Notes: a model not told the origin generated them from the letters alone. A stretch of 35,398 bases of DNA from Candidatus Gastranaerophilales bacterium (GCA_944323265.1 CALURX010000019.1:1-35398); one strand, 5' to 3'; counted from the stretch's first letter, positions 15,023 to 22,744 are shown. Program-made: numbers and translations.

Positions 15023-15428
15023 AAATCTGTTCCTTTTCAAAAGCATTCTTTATAACTTCAGGCATTCTTCTGTGAAGTCTGCCGTCGTTGTGTACGGCAA
15101 CAACTTCAAATTCTGCCTGCAGAAATAATTTTCCGCTTTCTTTGTTACGGATTGTCTGCTCAAAAACAATTGTAACAGGAGTTAATTTCTTTACTTCTGT
15201 CTCTACAATAACTATATCATTCAGTTTACCGGAAGCTTTGTATCTAATGTTCATATTGGTTACAGGCAGGACAATGTCCTGTTTTTCCAAATCTAACATA
15301 TTGAGCCCGGCGGCTTCGCACAATTCCACCCTTCCCATTTCAAGCCATCTTAGGTATGAACCGTGCCAAACGATACCGAATGAGTCTGTGTCTGAATAAT
15401 AAACTTTTTGTTCTACTGTATGTTTCAT
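15006..15428 (-). CDS. YbgC/4HBT-family acyl-CoA thioesterase
   Basis: The 140-residue single hotdog domain has the YbgC signature DTDSFGIVWHGSYLRWLEMGRVEL (about residues 14-37), containing the catalytic aspartate and the conserved histidine. The family hydrolyses acyl-CoA thioesters; some members work near the Tol-Pal system, but no tol gene is present here. It is the first gene of a minus-strand operon with the pseudouridine synthase and coaE. The ATG has no ribosome binding site and lies 6 nt after an extended -10 box. Confidence 0.85.
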   Translation of the reverse strand: MKHTVEQKVYYSDTDSFGIVWHGSYLRWLEMGRVELCEAAGLNMLDLEKQDIVLPVTNMNIRYKASGKLNDIVIVETEVKKLTPVTIVFEQTIRNKESGKLFLQAEFEVVAVHNDGRLHRRMPEVIKNAFEKEQIYAKAE

Positions 15429-15434
15429 AAACTT

Positions 15435-15443
15435 ATTCTAGCA
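15435..15443 (-). promoter_or_regulatory. Extended -10 promoter predicting a leaderless thioesterase mRNA
   Basis: On the minus strand TGC TAGAAT is followed by AAGTTT and the ATG, a 6-nt gap. It abuts the oppositely facing glyoxalase promoter (15444-15452), so the two -10 regions sit back to back. Confidence 0.6.
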
Positions 15444-15452
15444 TGATATAAT
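15444..15452 (+). promoter_or_regulatory. Extended -10 promoter of the glyoxalase gene
   Basis: TGA TATAAT, 21 nt before the ATG at 15474, with a leader containing a strong AGGAGGG ribosome binding site. It overlaps the region of the divergent thioesterase promoter. Confidence 0.65.
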
Positions 15453-15473
15453 TAATAAAGTAAGGAGGGTTAT

Positions 15474-15860
15474 ATGAAATTTTTACATACAATGATTAGA
15501 GTAAAAGACATTGATGAGTCTTTGAAGTTTTATACAGAAGTATTGAATATGAAACTCGATCACAGGAAAAGACTTGATGACTGCTGGCTGTACTTTCTGA
15601 CAGATGAAGGTAATACTTGCCAGATTGAATTGACTGTAAATGACGAAACTCCGGAAGGCGGATATAATCTTGGAAGCGGATTCGGACATTTTGCATTCGC
15701 TGTTGAATCCTTAGACGATTTTTCTGCTAAGATTGAAAAACTTGGCTACTCTTACCTTTACCCCCCATTTGATTTGAATGGCAAGGGCTCAAAAATTGCT
15801 TTTATCAAAGATCCGGACGGCTATGAAATAGAACTTATTGAAAAAGTCGTTTGGGGGTAA
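15474..15860 (+). CDS. gloA: Lactoylglutathione lyase-like glyoxalase I
   Basis: The 128-residue vicinal-oxygen-chelate protein shows all four metal ligands of the GloA family at the expected places: His5 (FLHTMIRV), Glu52 (CQIELT), His72 (GFGHFAF) and Glu120 (GYEIELIE). The enzyme converts the methylglyoxal-thiol hemithioacetal to a lactoyl thioester. Whether glutathione or another thiol is the cofactor in this organism is unknown. The stop codon TAA is itself part of the GGGGTAAAT motif. Confidence 0.9.
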   Translation: MKFLHTMIRVKDIDESLKFYTEVLNMKLDHRKRLDDCWLYFLTDEGNTCQIELTVNDETPEGGYNLGSGFGHFAFAVESLDDFSAKIEKLGYSYLYPPFDLNGKGSKIAFIKDPDGYEIELIEKVVWG

Positions 15861-15916
15861 ATATTGACTTTCAGATTGATTAACCTGCTTCATATTTCTT
15901 AACAATAAGTCAATTT
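15855..15916 (+). repeat. GGGGTAAAT + stem-loop at the glyoxalase stop
   Basis: GGGGGTAAATATTGACTT starts at 15855 and includes the TAA stop. ATTGACTT pairs with AAGTCAAT about 45 nt downstream. The stem ends just before the ATACTTTATATATAT element of the next gene. Confidence 0.55.
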
Positions 15917-15928
15917 TGCTCAAAAAAA

Positions 15929-15943
15929 ATACTTTATATATAT
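15929..15943 (+). promoter_or_regulatory. ATACTTTATATATAT element, copy 2
   Basis: Identical to copies 1 and 3; ends 35 nt before the ATG of the 50-residue protein. CAATTTT begins 18 nt upstream, as in copy 1, preceded by ATTTCTTAACAA. Confidence 0.6.
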
Positions 15944-15978
15944 GTAAGGTAAAAAAGGTAAGGTAAGGAGGTTTTATC

Positions 15979-16131
15979 ATGAACATTGCATTGAGAAAAT
16001 TGGCTTTGTTGGAAAAAAGTATGATTGAAAGGGAAGAAGCTGCAAAACTGGATGGTTATACATCTTCTCCTATTGATTCTAATTTGAAGCAAAGAATCAC
16101 TCAGTTAATGGATAAAGTCAGAGCTATTTAG
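15979..16131 (+). CDS. Small unrecognised protein, 50 residues
   Basis: The ATG follows a strong ribosome binding site (AAGGAGG). The protein starts MNIALRKLALLEKSMIEREE and ends ITQLMDKVRAI, with two amphipathic helical stretches (about 3-22 and 35-49) joined by a Ser/Thr/Pro turn. It has no signal peptide, cysteine or membrane segment. Size and helicity suggest a small regulator or an adaptor; no family is recognised. It shares its promoter element with the ribbon-helix-helix gene and the gene at 20710. Its end overlaps the convergent ABC gene by 8 bp. Confidence 0.72.
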   Translation: MNIALRKLALLEKSMIEREEAAKLDGYTSSPIDSNLKQRITQLMDKVRAI

Positions 16132-17857
16132 CTAATCTTGCGAGCTCTTTAAAATCTTCACAAATTTTTACTATATTATCAAATGGCGCAATAGCTTCTA
16201 TTGTGCCATTTTTTATAAATATAATTCTGTCAGCAGCTTTAATTGTAGAGATTCTGTGAGCAATTGCAATAATTGTTTTTTCTCCTTTAAGAGAATTAAG
16301 AACGTGGCAGATTTCATCTTCTGTTTTTAAATCTAGTGCAGACGTAGCTTCGTCCAGTATTAAAATATCAGGATCTGAATACAGTGCTCTTGCAATTGCA
16401 AGCCTCTGCTTTTGTCCCTGAGACAGTCCTGTTGAATCAACAAACGGATTTGCGTAAATTCCGTCTTTATAATTTTGGATAATAAAATCATATAACTGCG
16501 CTCTTTTGAGAGCTTCTACTATCTTGTTATCATCGGCATCTCTGCTGCCAAAGGCTACATTATCCTTTATAGAGGCGTTTAAAATACTTATTTCCTGAGG
16601 AATATAACCTATCTTGAGTGGAGGCGTAGATTTATAAGATTTCCCATCGACAATAATGTCGCCGCTTTTAGGGATGAAAAGTCCTGATATAATATCAACG
16701 AGGGTTGTTTTCCCGGCTCCGGAAAGCCCTGCAATGCCTATAAATTCGCCTTTCTTTATTGTAAGGTTGATATTGGTTAAAACAGGCTTATTGTCGTCAT
16801 ATTCATAATTAATATTACGTAATTCTATATCAGATTTGAAATCAGTAAAGACTTTTTCTTCTACGTCTTTTACAGAGGCTATATTTAGAGCTTCATATTC
16901 TTCAAATAGTTTATTCACAAGCGGCAGTGCGGAGTTTATCCCATTAATATTCACCTGTATTCTTGAAATTGTTGGGGCTAATCTGAAAATCGCAGATACT
17001 ATTACTGCAAAAGATGCAATTAATTTATCAGGTTCGGTAAAGTTCTGAACGGATATTATTAATAGCAGGATTAGCAGGAGGATTATTATAAAAGGTTCTG
17101 TAATATATGGAGGAATTGTGTTTAAGAAAAGAGTTTTCCTGCAGATTTTATAATAATCTTCAAGTGCTTTTTTATATTCATCATAGAAATATTTTTCTCG
17201 GTTAGAAATCTTTATTCCCTTTGTATTAAGTAAAACTTCGTAAGACTTCTGGTTATATTTTTCGGAAAGCTCATTTGTTATTTTTGCAGATTCTAGCAGT
17301 CTCGGTTTGAAATACCGGTTTTGGAAATATATGAGAAACCATGCGCACACTATAGTAATTAGGGTTGCTATAGGGAATGTAATAATTAAAAAGAGGGAAA
17401 TCAAGCTGAATATGAAAAAATTTACATTAAGGTTCAGGAGTCTTAGTACAAAATTGTTAATTGTGTTAGGAATTAAAAAAGCCAGTATATTTGTTTTTAG
17501 GCTGAGCGAAATTTTTGCGGAATTCTGATATGAGGCTGCTAAAAAATAGTTAATGAATTTTAAGTGAACTTCAGCTTCGATATTTTTAGTTAATTTAGCC
17601 TGCAAATAACTGTATACAATCATAATTATGTTTTTTGCAAGAAATAATATAATTATAGCAATTCCCAGTACAATTGGAGATTCCCAGAATGCCGGCTGTG
17701 GTTTTTGTTCCAGAATCCGCATAACAAAAGGGTAAGTCAGTGCAACTCCAAAAAGCTCCAATGTCCCGACAATGAATGATAAAAAAGAATATGCACCAAA
17801 AGCTTTCTTATTTTTACCAAAGTATTTGAAAAATTTTTTAAAGCATACCCTCAACAT
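16124..17857 (-). CDS. ABC exporter half-transporter, PglK/MsbA-like
   Basis: The 577 residues are a six-helix membrane domain (about 1-320) fused to one ATPase domain. The ATPase shows Walker A GLSGAGKT, signature LSQGQKQRLAIARAL, Walker B ILILDEATSALD and switch histidine IAIAHRIST. The N-terminus (GTLELFGVALTYPFVMRIL) resembles PglK-type flippases of lipid-linked oligosaccharides more than multidrug exporters. It would act as a homodimer in the inner membrane. No glycosylation genes adjoin, so the substrate remains inferred. The ATG follows a short leader without a clear ribosome binding site. Confidence 0.85.
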   Translation of the reverse strand: MLRVCFKKFFKYFGKNKKAFGAYSFLSFIVGTLELFGVALTYPFVMRILEQKPQPAFWESPIVLGIAIIILFLAKNIIMIVYSYLQAKLTKNIEAEVHLKFINYFLAASYQNSAKISLSLKTNILAFLIPNTINNFVLRLLNLNVNFFIFSLISLFLIITFPIATLITIVCAWFLIYFQNRYFKPRLLESAKITNELSEKYNQKSYEVLLNTKGIKISNREKYFYDEYKKALEDYYKICRKTLFLNTIPPYITEPFIIILLLILLLIISVQNFTEPDKLIASFAVIVSAIFRLAPTISRIQVNINGINSALPLVNKLFEEYEALNIASVKDVEEKVFTDFKSDIELRNINYEYDDNKPVLTNINLTIKKGEFIGIAGLSGAGKTTLVDIISGLFIPKSGDIIVDGKSYKSTPPLKIGYIPQEISILNASIKDNVAFGSRDADDNKIVEALKRAQLYDFIIQNYKDGIYANPFVDSTGLSQGQKQRLAIARALYSDPDILILDEATSALDLKTEDEICHVLNSLKGEKTIIAIAHRISTIKAADRIIFIKNGTIEAIAPFDNIVKICEDFKELARLAK

Positions 17858-17912
17858 ACATATATATTACATTAAAAAAACATTAATTTCATATTAATTA
17901 AACTCTGGGATA

Positions 17913-17921
17913 TGATATAAT
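17913..17921 (+). promoter_or_regulatory. Extended -10 promoter of the BI-1 gene
   Basis: TGA TATAAT, 26 nt before the ATG at 17948, with leader ribosome binding site GGAGAAGGAGG. Confidence 0.62.
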
Positions 17922-17947
17922 TATATAAAAAGGAGAAGGAGGAATTT

Positions 17948-18673
17948 ATGTCAAATCCGATTTTGAATGACAAATTTACAGAACGGGTAAGGGTTTTGGA
18001 AGGCGAGCCTATGACCGTAAACGGAACTATCCAGATTACAGCGTTTTTGGGGCTTATTCTTGTCGCAGCTGCTGCTTTTGTTTGGTCGCGCTTTACTGCA
18101 GGTTTTACTGATCAAGCGACAATGCTTACAATGGGGGGTGCTATTGTCGGATTTATATTGGCAATGGTTGTTGCTTTCACCAGAATTAAATATTTAATTC
18201 CTGTTTATGCGGCGTGTGAAGGTTTATTTTTAGGCGGTGTTTCCGCTATGATGCAGGCTGTTTATCCGGGAATTGTAGCCCAGGCAGTCGCAGGAACTTT
18301 TGCGGCATTGTTTTCAATGCTTATTCTTTATAGAACAGGCATGATTAAATGCACCGACAAATTCAGAAGCGTGATATTCATCGCAACAGCATCTATTGCG
18401 GTTGTTTATCTTGTGAACTTTATTGGCAGCTTTTTCAACATGCAGGTGCCTTATCTTAATTCATCTTCAGCAATAGGAATTGGCATTAGCCTTGTTATAG
18501 TTGTTATTGTGGCTTTAAATCTTATTGTAGACTTCGACTTTATAGAACGCGGCGCTCAGAATATGCTTCCCAAAGACATGGAATGGTACGGTGCGTTCGG
18601 ACTTATGGTAACTCTGGTTTGGCTTTACATGGAAATTCTCAGACTGCTCGCAAAGTTCTCTGACAGAAACTAG
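17948..18673 (+). CDS. Bax inhibitor-1/YccA-family membrane protein
   Basis: The 241-residue protein has seven hydrophobic segments after a polar N-terminus of about 25 residues. The family's C-terminal region is present: LIVDFDFIERGAQNMLPKDMEWYGAFGLMVTLVWLYMEILRLL. Bacterial BI-1 members are pH-sensitive calcium-leak channels (BsYetJ) or modulators of FtsH. The two aspartates near DFDF fit the pair that gates the channel in BsYetJ. It is a single gene, followed 57 nt later by rmuC. Confidence 0.85.
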   Translation: MSNPILNDKFTERVRVLEGEPMTVNGTIQITAFLGLILVAAAAFVWSRFTAGFTDQATMLTMGGAIVGFILAMVVAFTRIKYLIPVYAACEGLFLGGVSAMMQAVYPGIVAQAVAGTFAALFSMLILYRTGMIKCTDKFRSVIFIATASIAVVYLVNFIGSFFNMQVPYLNSSSAIGIGISLVIVVIVALNLIVDFDFIERGAQNMLPKDMEWYGAFGLMVTLVWLYMEILRLLAKFSDRN

Positions 18674-18730
18674 CAGTGCGGTATAAAGGGTTGGTTCAAA
18701 AACAGTAAAGTAAGAGTTTGAGGAGATAAA

Positions 18731-19924
18731 ATGTTATTAGCTTCTATTGTTTCATTTATTTTAGGTGCACTGATTTCCGGAATAACTTTGTATGTTATTT
18801 TGACCGGAAAAGCTGCAGCATCTCGTGAAGAGCTCATTCGTCTCAAGTCAGAGGCTAAGATGTATGAGAATTTGCAGGAGATAATCAAACGGGATTTTGT
18901 ACAGCTTGCAAATGAGACAATAAAAAATGAGCAGGAAGATTTAAGAAAACAAAACCGTGAAACTCTGGAAGAAAAAATTTTGCCTTTAACTAAGGAACTC
19001 GGGGAGTTTAAGGCAAAGGTAGAAAAATTCAATCTTGCAGGGGTTGAGAATACAACGAAGATCGTCGAACAAATCGGAAACCTCGAGAAAAATAACAAAA
19101 TTATTGAGCAGGAAGCTAAAAACCTTGTTGATGCTCTTACTAAGAATCAGAATACAAAAGGCTCATACGGAGAAAATCTTCTTGACACAATTCTGCAAGG
19201 ATGCGGAATGCAGGAAGGGATTCATTATTCAAAACAGTTTGTTACAACATCATCCAGCCTCAAGGATGATGAAGAGCATGTAATAAGACCTGATGTTGTT
19301 ATAAATCTTCCGGATAACAGGCATTTGATAATTGATTCAAAGGTTACATTGACCAGCTATCTGGAGTACGTAAAAGATAATTCCAAGCTTAAAGATTTTA
19401 AGGCGGAAGTAAAAAAACGTATTACGGATTTGTCAAACAAGAATTATCAAAGCGCCGGAGATTTATCCCAGCCGGATTTTGTTCTTATGTACATGCCAAT
19501 TGAAACATCCGTAAATCTTTTATATGAAGATTTGGATTTGATAAACAGCGCTTATAAGGCAAATATTATTATTGTAGGCACCTCCTCTCTTCTTGCAACA
19601 ATAAGGCTTGTAAACCAGCTCTTTGCACAGCAAAAGCAGTGCGAGAGCATAAATATGATTGTAAGAGCAGGAACAAATCTTTATGAAACCTTTGTTCAGT
19701 TTTGTGATGACCTGACAGATGTACAGAAAAAATTTGATGGGGTTTCCGCTCAATTGAATAAAACAATTAACCGCTTCAGGCGCGGTAATAAGAACAAACC
19801 GAGCCTTTTTTCTCAAGTTGAGGCTCTAAAAGAGTTTGGTATAAGTACAAACAAGGAAATCCCTGCTGATTTATTGAAAGAAGCTGAAGAAGACGAGTTG
19901 GAAGGTGTTTTTGCAAATGGCTAA
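18731..19924 (+). CDS. rmuC: RmuC-family DNA recombination protein
   Basis: The 397-residue protein has an N-terminal membrane helix (about 3-25), a coiled coil (about 30-130), and the RmuC nuclease-like domain with KGSYGENLLDTILQGCGM (about residues 141-158) and RPDVVINLPDNRHLIIDSKVTLTSYLEYV (about 187-215). RmuC limits inversion at short inverted repeats in E. coli, which is of interest given the inverted-repeat-bounded segment 2.3 kb away, though no link is shown. Its end overlaps the response regulator by 8 bp. Confidence 0.9.
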   Translation: MLLASIVSFILGALISGITLYVILTGKAAASREELIRLKSEAKMYENLQEIIKRDFVQLANETIKNEQEDLRKQNRETLEEKILPLTKELGEFKAKVEKFNLAGVENTTKIVEQIGNLEKNNKIIEQEAKNLVDALTKNQNTKGSYGENLLDTILQGCGMQEGIHYSKQFVTTSSSLKDDEEHVIRPDVVINLPDNRHLIIDSKVTLTSYLEYVKDNSKLKDFKAEVKKRITDLSNKNYQSAGDLSQPDFVLMYMPIETSVNLLYEDLDLINSAYKANIIIVGTSSLLATIRLVNQLFAQQKQCESINMIVRAGTNLYETFVQFCDDLTDVQKKFDGVSAQLNKTINRFRRGNKNKPSLFSQVEALKEFGISTNKEIPADLLKEAEEDELEGVFANG

Positions 19925-20612
19925 GATTCTGGTAATTGATGATGATTTGGCAATTAATGAATTGATAAAAGTTAACCTGGAATTGCATGGTTATGAAGTT
20001 ATACAGGCATATAACGGCGTCGAGGGCTTTGCAAAGGCAAAACAAGAAATTCCCGCTCTTATAATTCTGGATGTAATGATGCCGGAAGTTGATGGGTTTA
20101 CTGTTGCGCAGAGAGTGAGACAGAATCCTGAAACTGCTGAAATCCCGATTCTTATGCTGACAGCCCTTTCGGAGCTTAATGACAAAGTTAACGGTTTTAA
20201 TATTGGGGTTGATGATTATTTAACCAAACCTTTTGAGATAGAAGAGCTTCTTGTACGTGTCCGTGCGCTTCTCAAAAGAACTCGCCAGATTCCTGAATCT
20301 TCTGCAACTAGAGAGCTTTTGACATACAAAGAAATTACGCTGCTTCCTGAAACATACAGTGTTCAAATTAATGACAAAATTCAAAAGTTAACGCCAATAG
20401 AGTTTGATATATTTAATCTTTTATTCCAAAACCATGGCAATATGGTCTCAGGTGCCAGGCTTCTTAAAGAAATCTGGGGGTATGAGCCGGATGACAATGT
20501 TGAAACAATAAGGGTTCATATAAGACATTTAAGAAGCAAAATCGATAAAATTTCTGACGGCAAAAAATACATTGAAACAATTTACGGCGGCGGATATAAA
20601 CTAAATGTGTAG
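19917..20612 (+). CDS. OmpR/PhoB-type response regulator, orphan
   Basis: The 231 residues start MAKILVIDDD. The receiver domain carries acidic Asp8/Asp9, phospho-acceptor Asp52 (IILDVMMPEVDG), Thr82 and Lys104 (LTKPFE). A winged-helix DNA-binding domain (about 130-230) contains LTPIEFDIFNLLFQNHG and VETIRVHIRHLRSKI. It looks most like the cyanobacterial RpaA/RpaB group among OmpR types, by impression only. No sensor kinase is near. Translation is probably coupled to rmuC, an odd partner. An upstream start at 19905 is rejected because ATG-GCT-AAG fits the family N-terminus. Confidence 0.92.
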   Translation: MAKILVIDDDLAINELIKVNLELHGYEVIQAYNGVEGFAKAKQEIPALIILDVMMPEVDGFTVAQRVRQNPETAEIPILMLTALSELNDKVNGFNIGVDDYLTKPFEIEELLVRVRALLKRTRQIPESSATRELLTYKEITLLPETYSVQINDKIQKLTPIEFDIFNLLFQNHGNMVSGARLLKEIWGYEPDDNVETIRVHIRHLRSKIDKISDGKKYIETIYGGGYKLNV

Positions 20613-20656
20613 TTTTGTAACAATGTTTTAGAGTTTTGAAATTCTATATATTTTAT

Positions 20657-20671
20657 ATACTTTATATATAT
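20657..20671 (+). promoter_or_regulatory. ATACTTTATATATAT element, copy 3
   Basis: Identical to the copies at 12066 and 15929; ends 38 nt before the ATG of the next gene. TTTTGTAACAATG lies about 40 nt upstream and resembles the ATTTCTTWACAA of the other two. Confidence 0.6.
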
Positions 20672-20709
20672 GAGGAGAGTAAAGTTATAAAATTTTATAG
20701 GAGAATTAA

Positions 20710-21618
20710 ATGACAATAGAATATTGTGGCATTTCATTACCTCAGGAGCTCTCCGGATATGGTAAATTTACTGATTTAATAGAACCAAAGCCAGATGTTG
20801 AAGTGAAGTTGCTATCCGGTGTTGAAGTAAACCGAGATTTCCGCGGAAGAATATTATCCGTGAACTATTATGCACCTAATCAGGATTTGATGAAACAGAT
20901 ATTTTATCAGGGCATGTATGTTTCTAATATTAATTATTACAGCCATGACCGATTGTGCGCAAAAGAAGAATATCAGGATGAAAAACTCATGAGCAAGACC
21001 ATATACAGCAAGAATGGTGTTGCGGCATATACTATTAAGTACGAGTATGAGAGAGAAAAACTTACTCGTGTTTCAAAGACTACCAGAGAAAATGAAATAG
21101 AGGTCAAGTATTTGTATGACGAGCTTGATAGAATTATTGCTCGTAAAATATTTGTCGATTTACGTCTAATTTCTCAGCAGGAATATAACTATGATATTTT
21201 GGACAGAATAAAAGAGTATAAGGATGAAAACCAGAGAATTGTGGTAAAAAATGTCAGTCCAAAAAATGAATTGCTATCTTACACAATAACTGATAAAATA
21301 GGAAATGAAATTCTTATTGTTAATCATTTTACGGAGTACGGTTATCAAAATACAGATGTAACATTGAATGGTCATAGTATTACCGTAAATGATACAAGTT
21401 ATGTGGATAATGTTATGTTGAAAAAACCTTATGCATCCGATGAAGATTTGGATTTAATTATATCCAGTCTAATGAGGCAATCTATTCAAACCAGACGAAC
21501 GGACGGCCAGGCAGTTTTGGCTAAAAAGACTATGGGTTTAATAGATCGTAATATTGAGCTTAAAACTCTTCCGATATCGATAAGGAAGCGCGTGTTGTTT
21601 AACATAGTAGCGCGATAA
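20710..21618 (+). CDS. Unrecognised protein with YD-repeat-like beta segments
   Basis: The 302-residue protein has no signal peptide and no membrane helix. Its centre (about residues 45-200) is a run of short beta hairpins of the form IxYxYxxxxLTRVSKT and VKYLYDELDRIIARK, QEYNYDILDRIKEYKDENQ, which resembles YD/RHS repeats or the MORN-like antitoxin fold. The C-terminal third is mixed and basic. Rhs-type function is not implied: there is no toxin domain, no PAAR and no secretion gene nearby. GGAG lies 7 nt before the ATG. Co-regulation with two other genes is suggested by the upstream element. Confidence 0.7.
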   Translation: MTIEYCGISLPQELSGYGKFTDLIEPKPDVEVKLLSGVEVNRDFRGRILSVNYYAPNQDLMKQIFYQGMYVSNINYYSHDRLCAKEEYQDEKLMSKTIYSKNGVAAYTIKYEYEREKLTRVSKTTRENEIEVKYLYDELDRIIARKIFVDLRLISQQEYNYDILDRIKEYKDENQRIVVKNVSPKNELLSYTITDKIGNEILIVNHFTEYGYQNTDVTLNGHSITVNDTSYVDNVMLKKPYASDEDLDLIISSLMRQSIQTRRTDGQAVLAKKTMGLIDRNIELKTLPISIRKRVLFNIVAR

Positions 21619-21623
21619 AGTAT

Positions 21624-21652
21624 TTTACAAAATAGAAAAGATATAGTATAAT
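21624..21652 (+). promoter_or_regulatory. Promoter of the RWYD-repeat gene
   Basis: TTTACA, a 17-nt spacer and TATAAT, 26 nt before the ATG at 21679, with ribosome binding site AGGAGG in the leader. Confidence 0.75.
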
Positions 21653-21678
21653 AGTCTTGTTACAAAGCAGGAGGTTAT

Positions 21679-22071
21679 ATGAAGGAAGAGTTTACAACAA
21701 ATACCAGACGCTGGTACGACAAGGATCCGGTTTTATCTTCTGCTATGAAGACACTGGAAGAGTCTGACGATGAGACTCAGATAAAAGTTGCCCTTAATCT
21801 GATTAAGATTATTACAGAACATCATATTGCAAATTCAGAGTATGAATCTGTAGAAGATATAGTTTCTGCAGCAGAAGACGTTCTTGATGATTCAAAGCAC
21901 GGCAGGTGGTATGACTTGGATGGGACTTTAAGAACCGCTATAAGCCTTTTGCAAAACTGTCCGGATTCTACGAGAGGAATTATTGCAAAAGAGATGGCAA
22001 AAAATGTTATTGATATCATCAAAAAAGAAGAAGATGTTGATGATGTTGAAATAGAAGTTCCGGAAGAATAG
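21679..22071 (+). CDS. Acidic protein with two RWYD repeats
   Basis: Not recognised. The 130 residues are two copies of one unit. Repeat 1 (residues 11-45) starts RWYDKDPVLSSAMKTLEES; repeat 2 (76-114) starts RWYDLDGTLRTAISLLQNC. Both share RWYDxDxxLxxAhxxL and end in a hydrophobic helix with (I/L)xxII. The connecting and C-terminal parts are strongly acidic. A soluble, all-helical protein is expected. It has its own promoter and lies between the YD-like gene and the degenerate region that follows. Confidence 0.78.
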   Translation: MKEEFTTNTRRWYDKDPVLSSAMKTLEESDDETQIKVALNLIKIITEHHIANSEYESVEDIVSAAEDVLDDSKHGRWYDLDGTLRTAISLLQNCPDSTRGIIAKEMAKNVIDIIKKEEDVDDVEIEVPEE

Positions 22072-22073
22072 AT

Positions 22074-22244
22074 TTAAGAATCTATATTATCAAAAGTTGG
22101 TTTCCAGTAGATAATTTGTTTTATAATTTTTGCAGGATTACCTGTAATAGCGGTATATTCTTCTTTAAATGTTTTAGAAACAACATTAGAATTTGCTTCA
22201 ATGATAGTATTGTCGGGTATTGTAACATTATTGTTAATATGTTG
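22074..22244 (-). pseudogene. C-terminal remnant of a left-handed beta-helix acetyltransferase
   Basis: Read on the minus strand, this open stretch gives INNNVTIPDNTIIEANSNVV followed by EEYTAITGNPAKIIKQIIYW. That is the last hexapeptide turns and the conserved GNPAKIIK tail of WbbJ/maltose-acetyltransferase-like enzymes. Upstream of the HINNN codons the reading frame continues briefly as hydrophobic residues (WIILIFMILSIQ) that do not fit the fold. The break falls inside the 21-bp inverted repeat at 22224-22244. About two-thirds of the enzyme is missing from the window, so it is most likely dead. Confidence 0.7.
22224..22244 (+). repeat. Left copy of a perfect 21-bp inverted repeat
   Basis: Starts AACATTATTG and ends ATATGTTG. 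Its exact reverse complement lies at 22745-22765. Each copy is itself an imperfect palindrome (AACAT at one end, ATGTT near the other), a shape seen in recombinase core sites. Confidence 0.85.
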
Positions 22245-22744
22245 TATAGATAATATCATAAATATTAAAATAATCCAAGTATAATTTATACGCCCCTTTC
22301 TTGTACCGGCAAGAAAGGGGCAGAAAGAACCTCGCGGGCGGAGTTCCGTTTGCTAATCAATTGTATTGCTCAACCCCAAACGAGTGAACTCGGTAGAGCT
22401 CATATTACTGCTTTAAGAATTAATTTACTCCGCCCCCCTCAGACAGCACTCGTTTTTGTTGTTGTTTCGCAAACATTGATTGCTCACTCTACAACGCCCG
22501 CAATTTTTACAAGCACGTATCGGGTTTTATTTCGAGCCCTAACGGAATGAGCCAATAATACTTGCGAGAAAACAGTGGAGGCAGGCATTGTCTGAGCGTA
22601 AGCGAGTTTGCCTGCCTTGGCTCGAGCAATGTAATTATTGAGCGAATGAAGTTCCGGCTCGAGAGTTTCTTTGCGCCGCGTTTCTTTGCGGTCAAAGAAA
22701 TGCGGCTATAAAAAATTATTCTACAGAAATTAATACTTTCATTG
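22245..22744. other. Hairpin-rich non-coding island between inverted repeats
   Basis: The 500 bp hold no supportable gene and are visibly richer in G+C than their flanks. Stem-loops seen: GCCCCTTTCTTG/CAAGAAAGGGGC (22292-22303 with 22310-22321, 12 bp perfect); AGGCAGGCA/TGCCTGCCT (22579-22587 with 22609-22617); and GCCGCGTTTCTTTG/CAAAGAAATGCGGC (22675-22688 with 22693-22706, 14 bp with one G-U). Long-range pairs GGGCGGAG/CTCCGCCC (22336, 22428) and AAACGAGTG/CACTCGTTT (22378, 22447) interlock in pseudoknot order. GTTTCTTTGCG and GGCTCGAG are directly repeated. None of the hairpins has a U-tail. Confidence 0.6.

Noticed and set aside
15929-15943. The TATATAT elements as origin or AT-rich unwinding sites
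   Set aside because: Constant distance to start codons points to promoters; no DnaA-box cluster was seen nearby.
22292-22321. 12-bp hairpin as a rho-independent terminator
   Set aside because: No U-tract follows on either strand.
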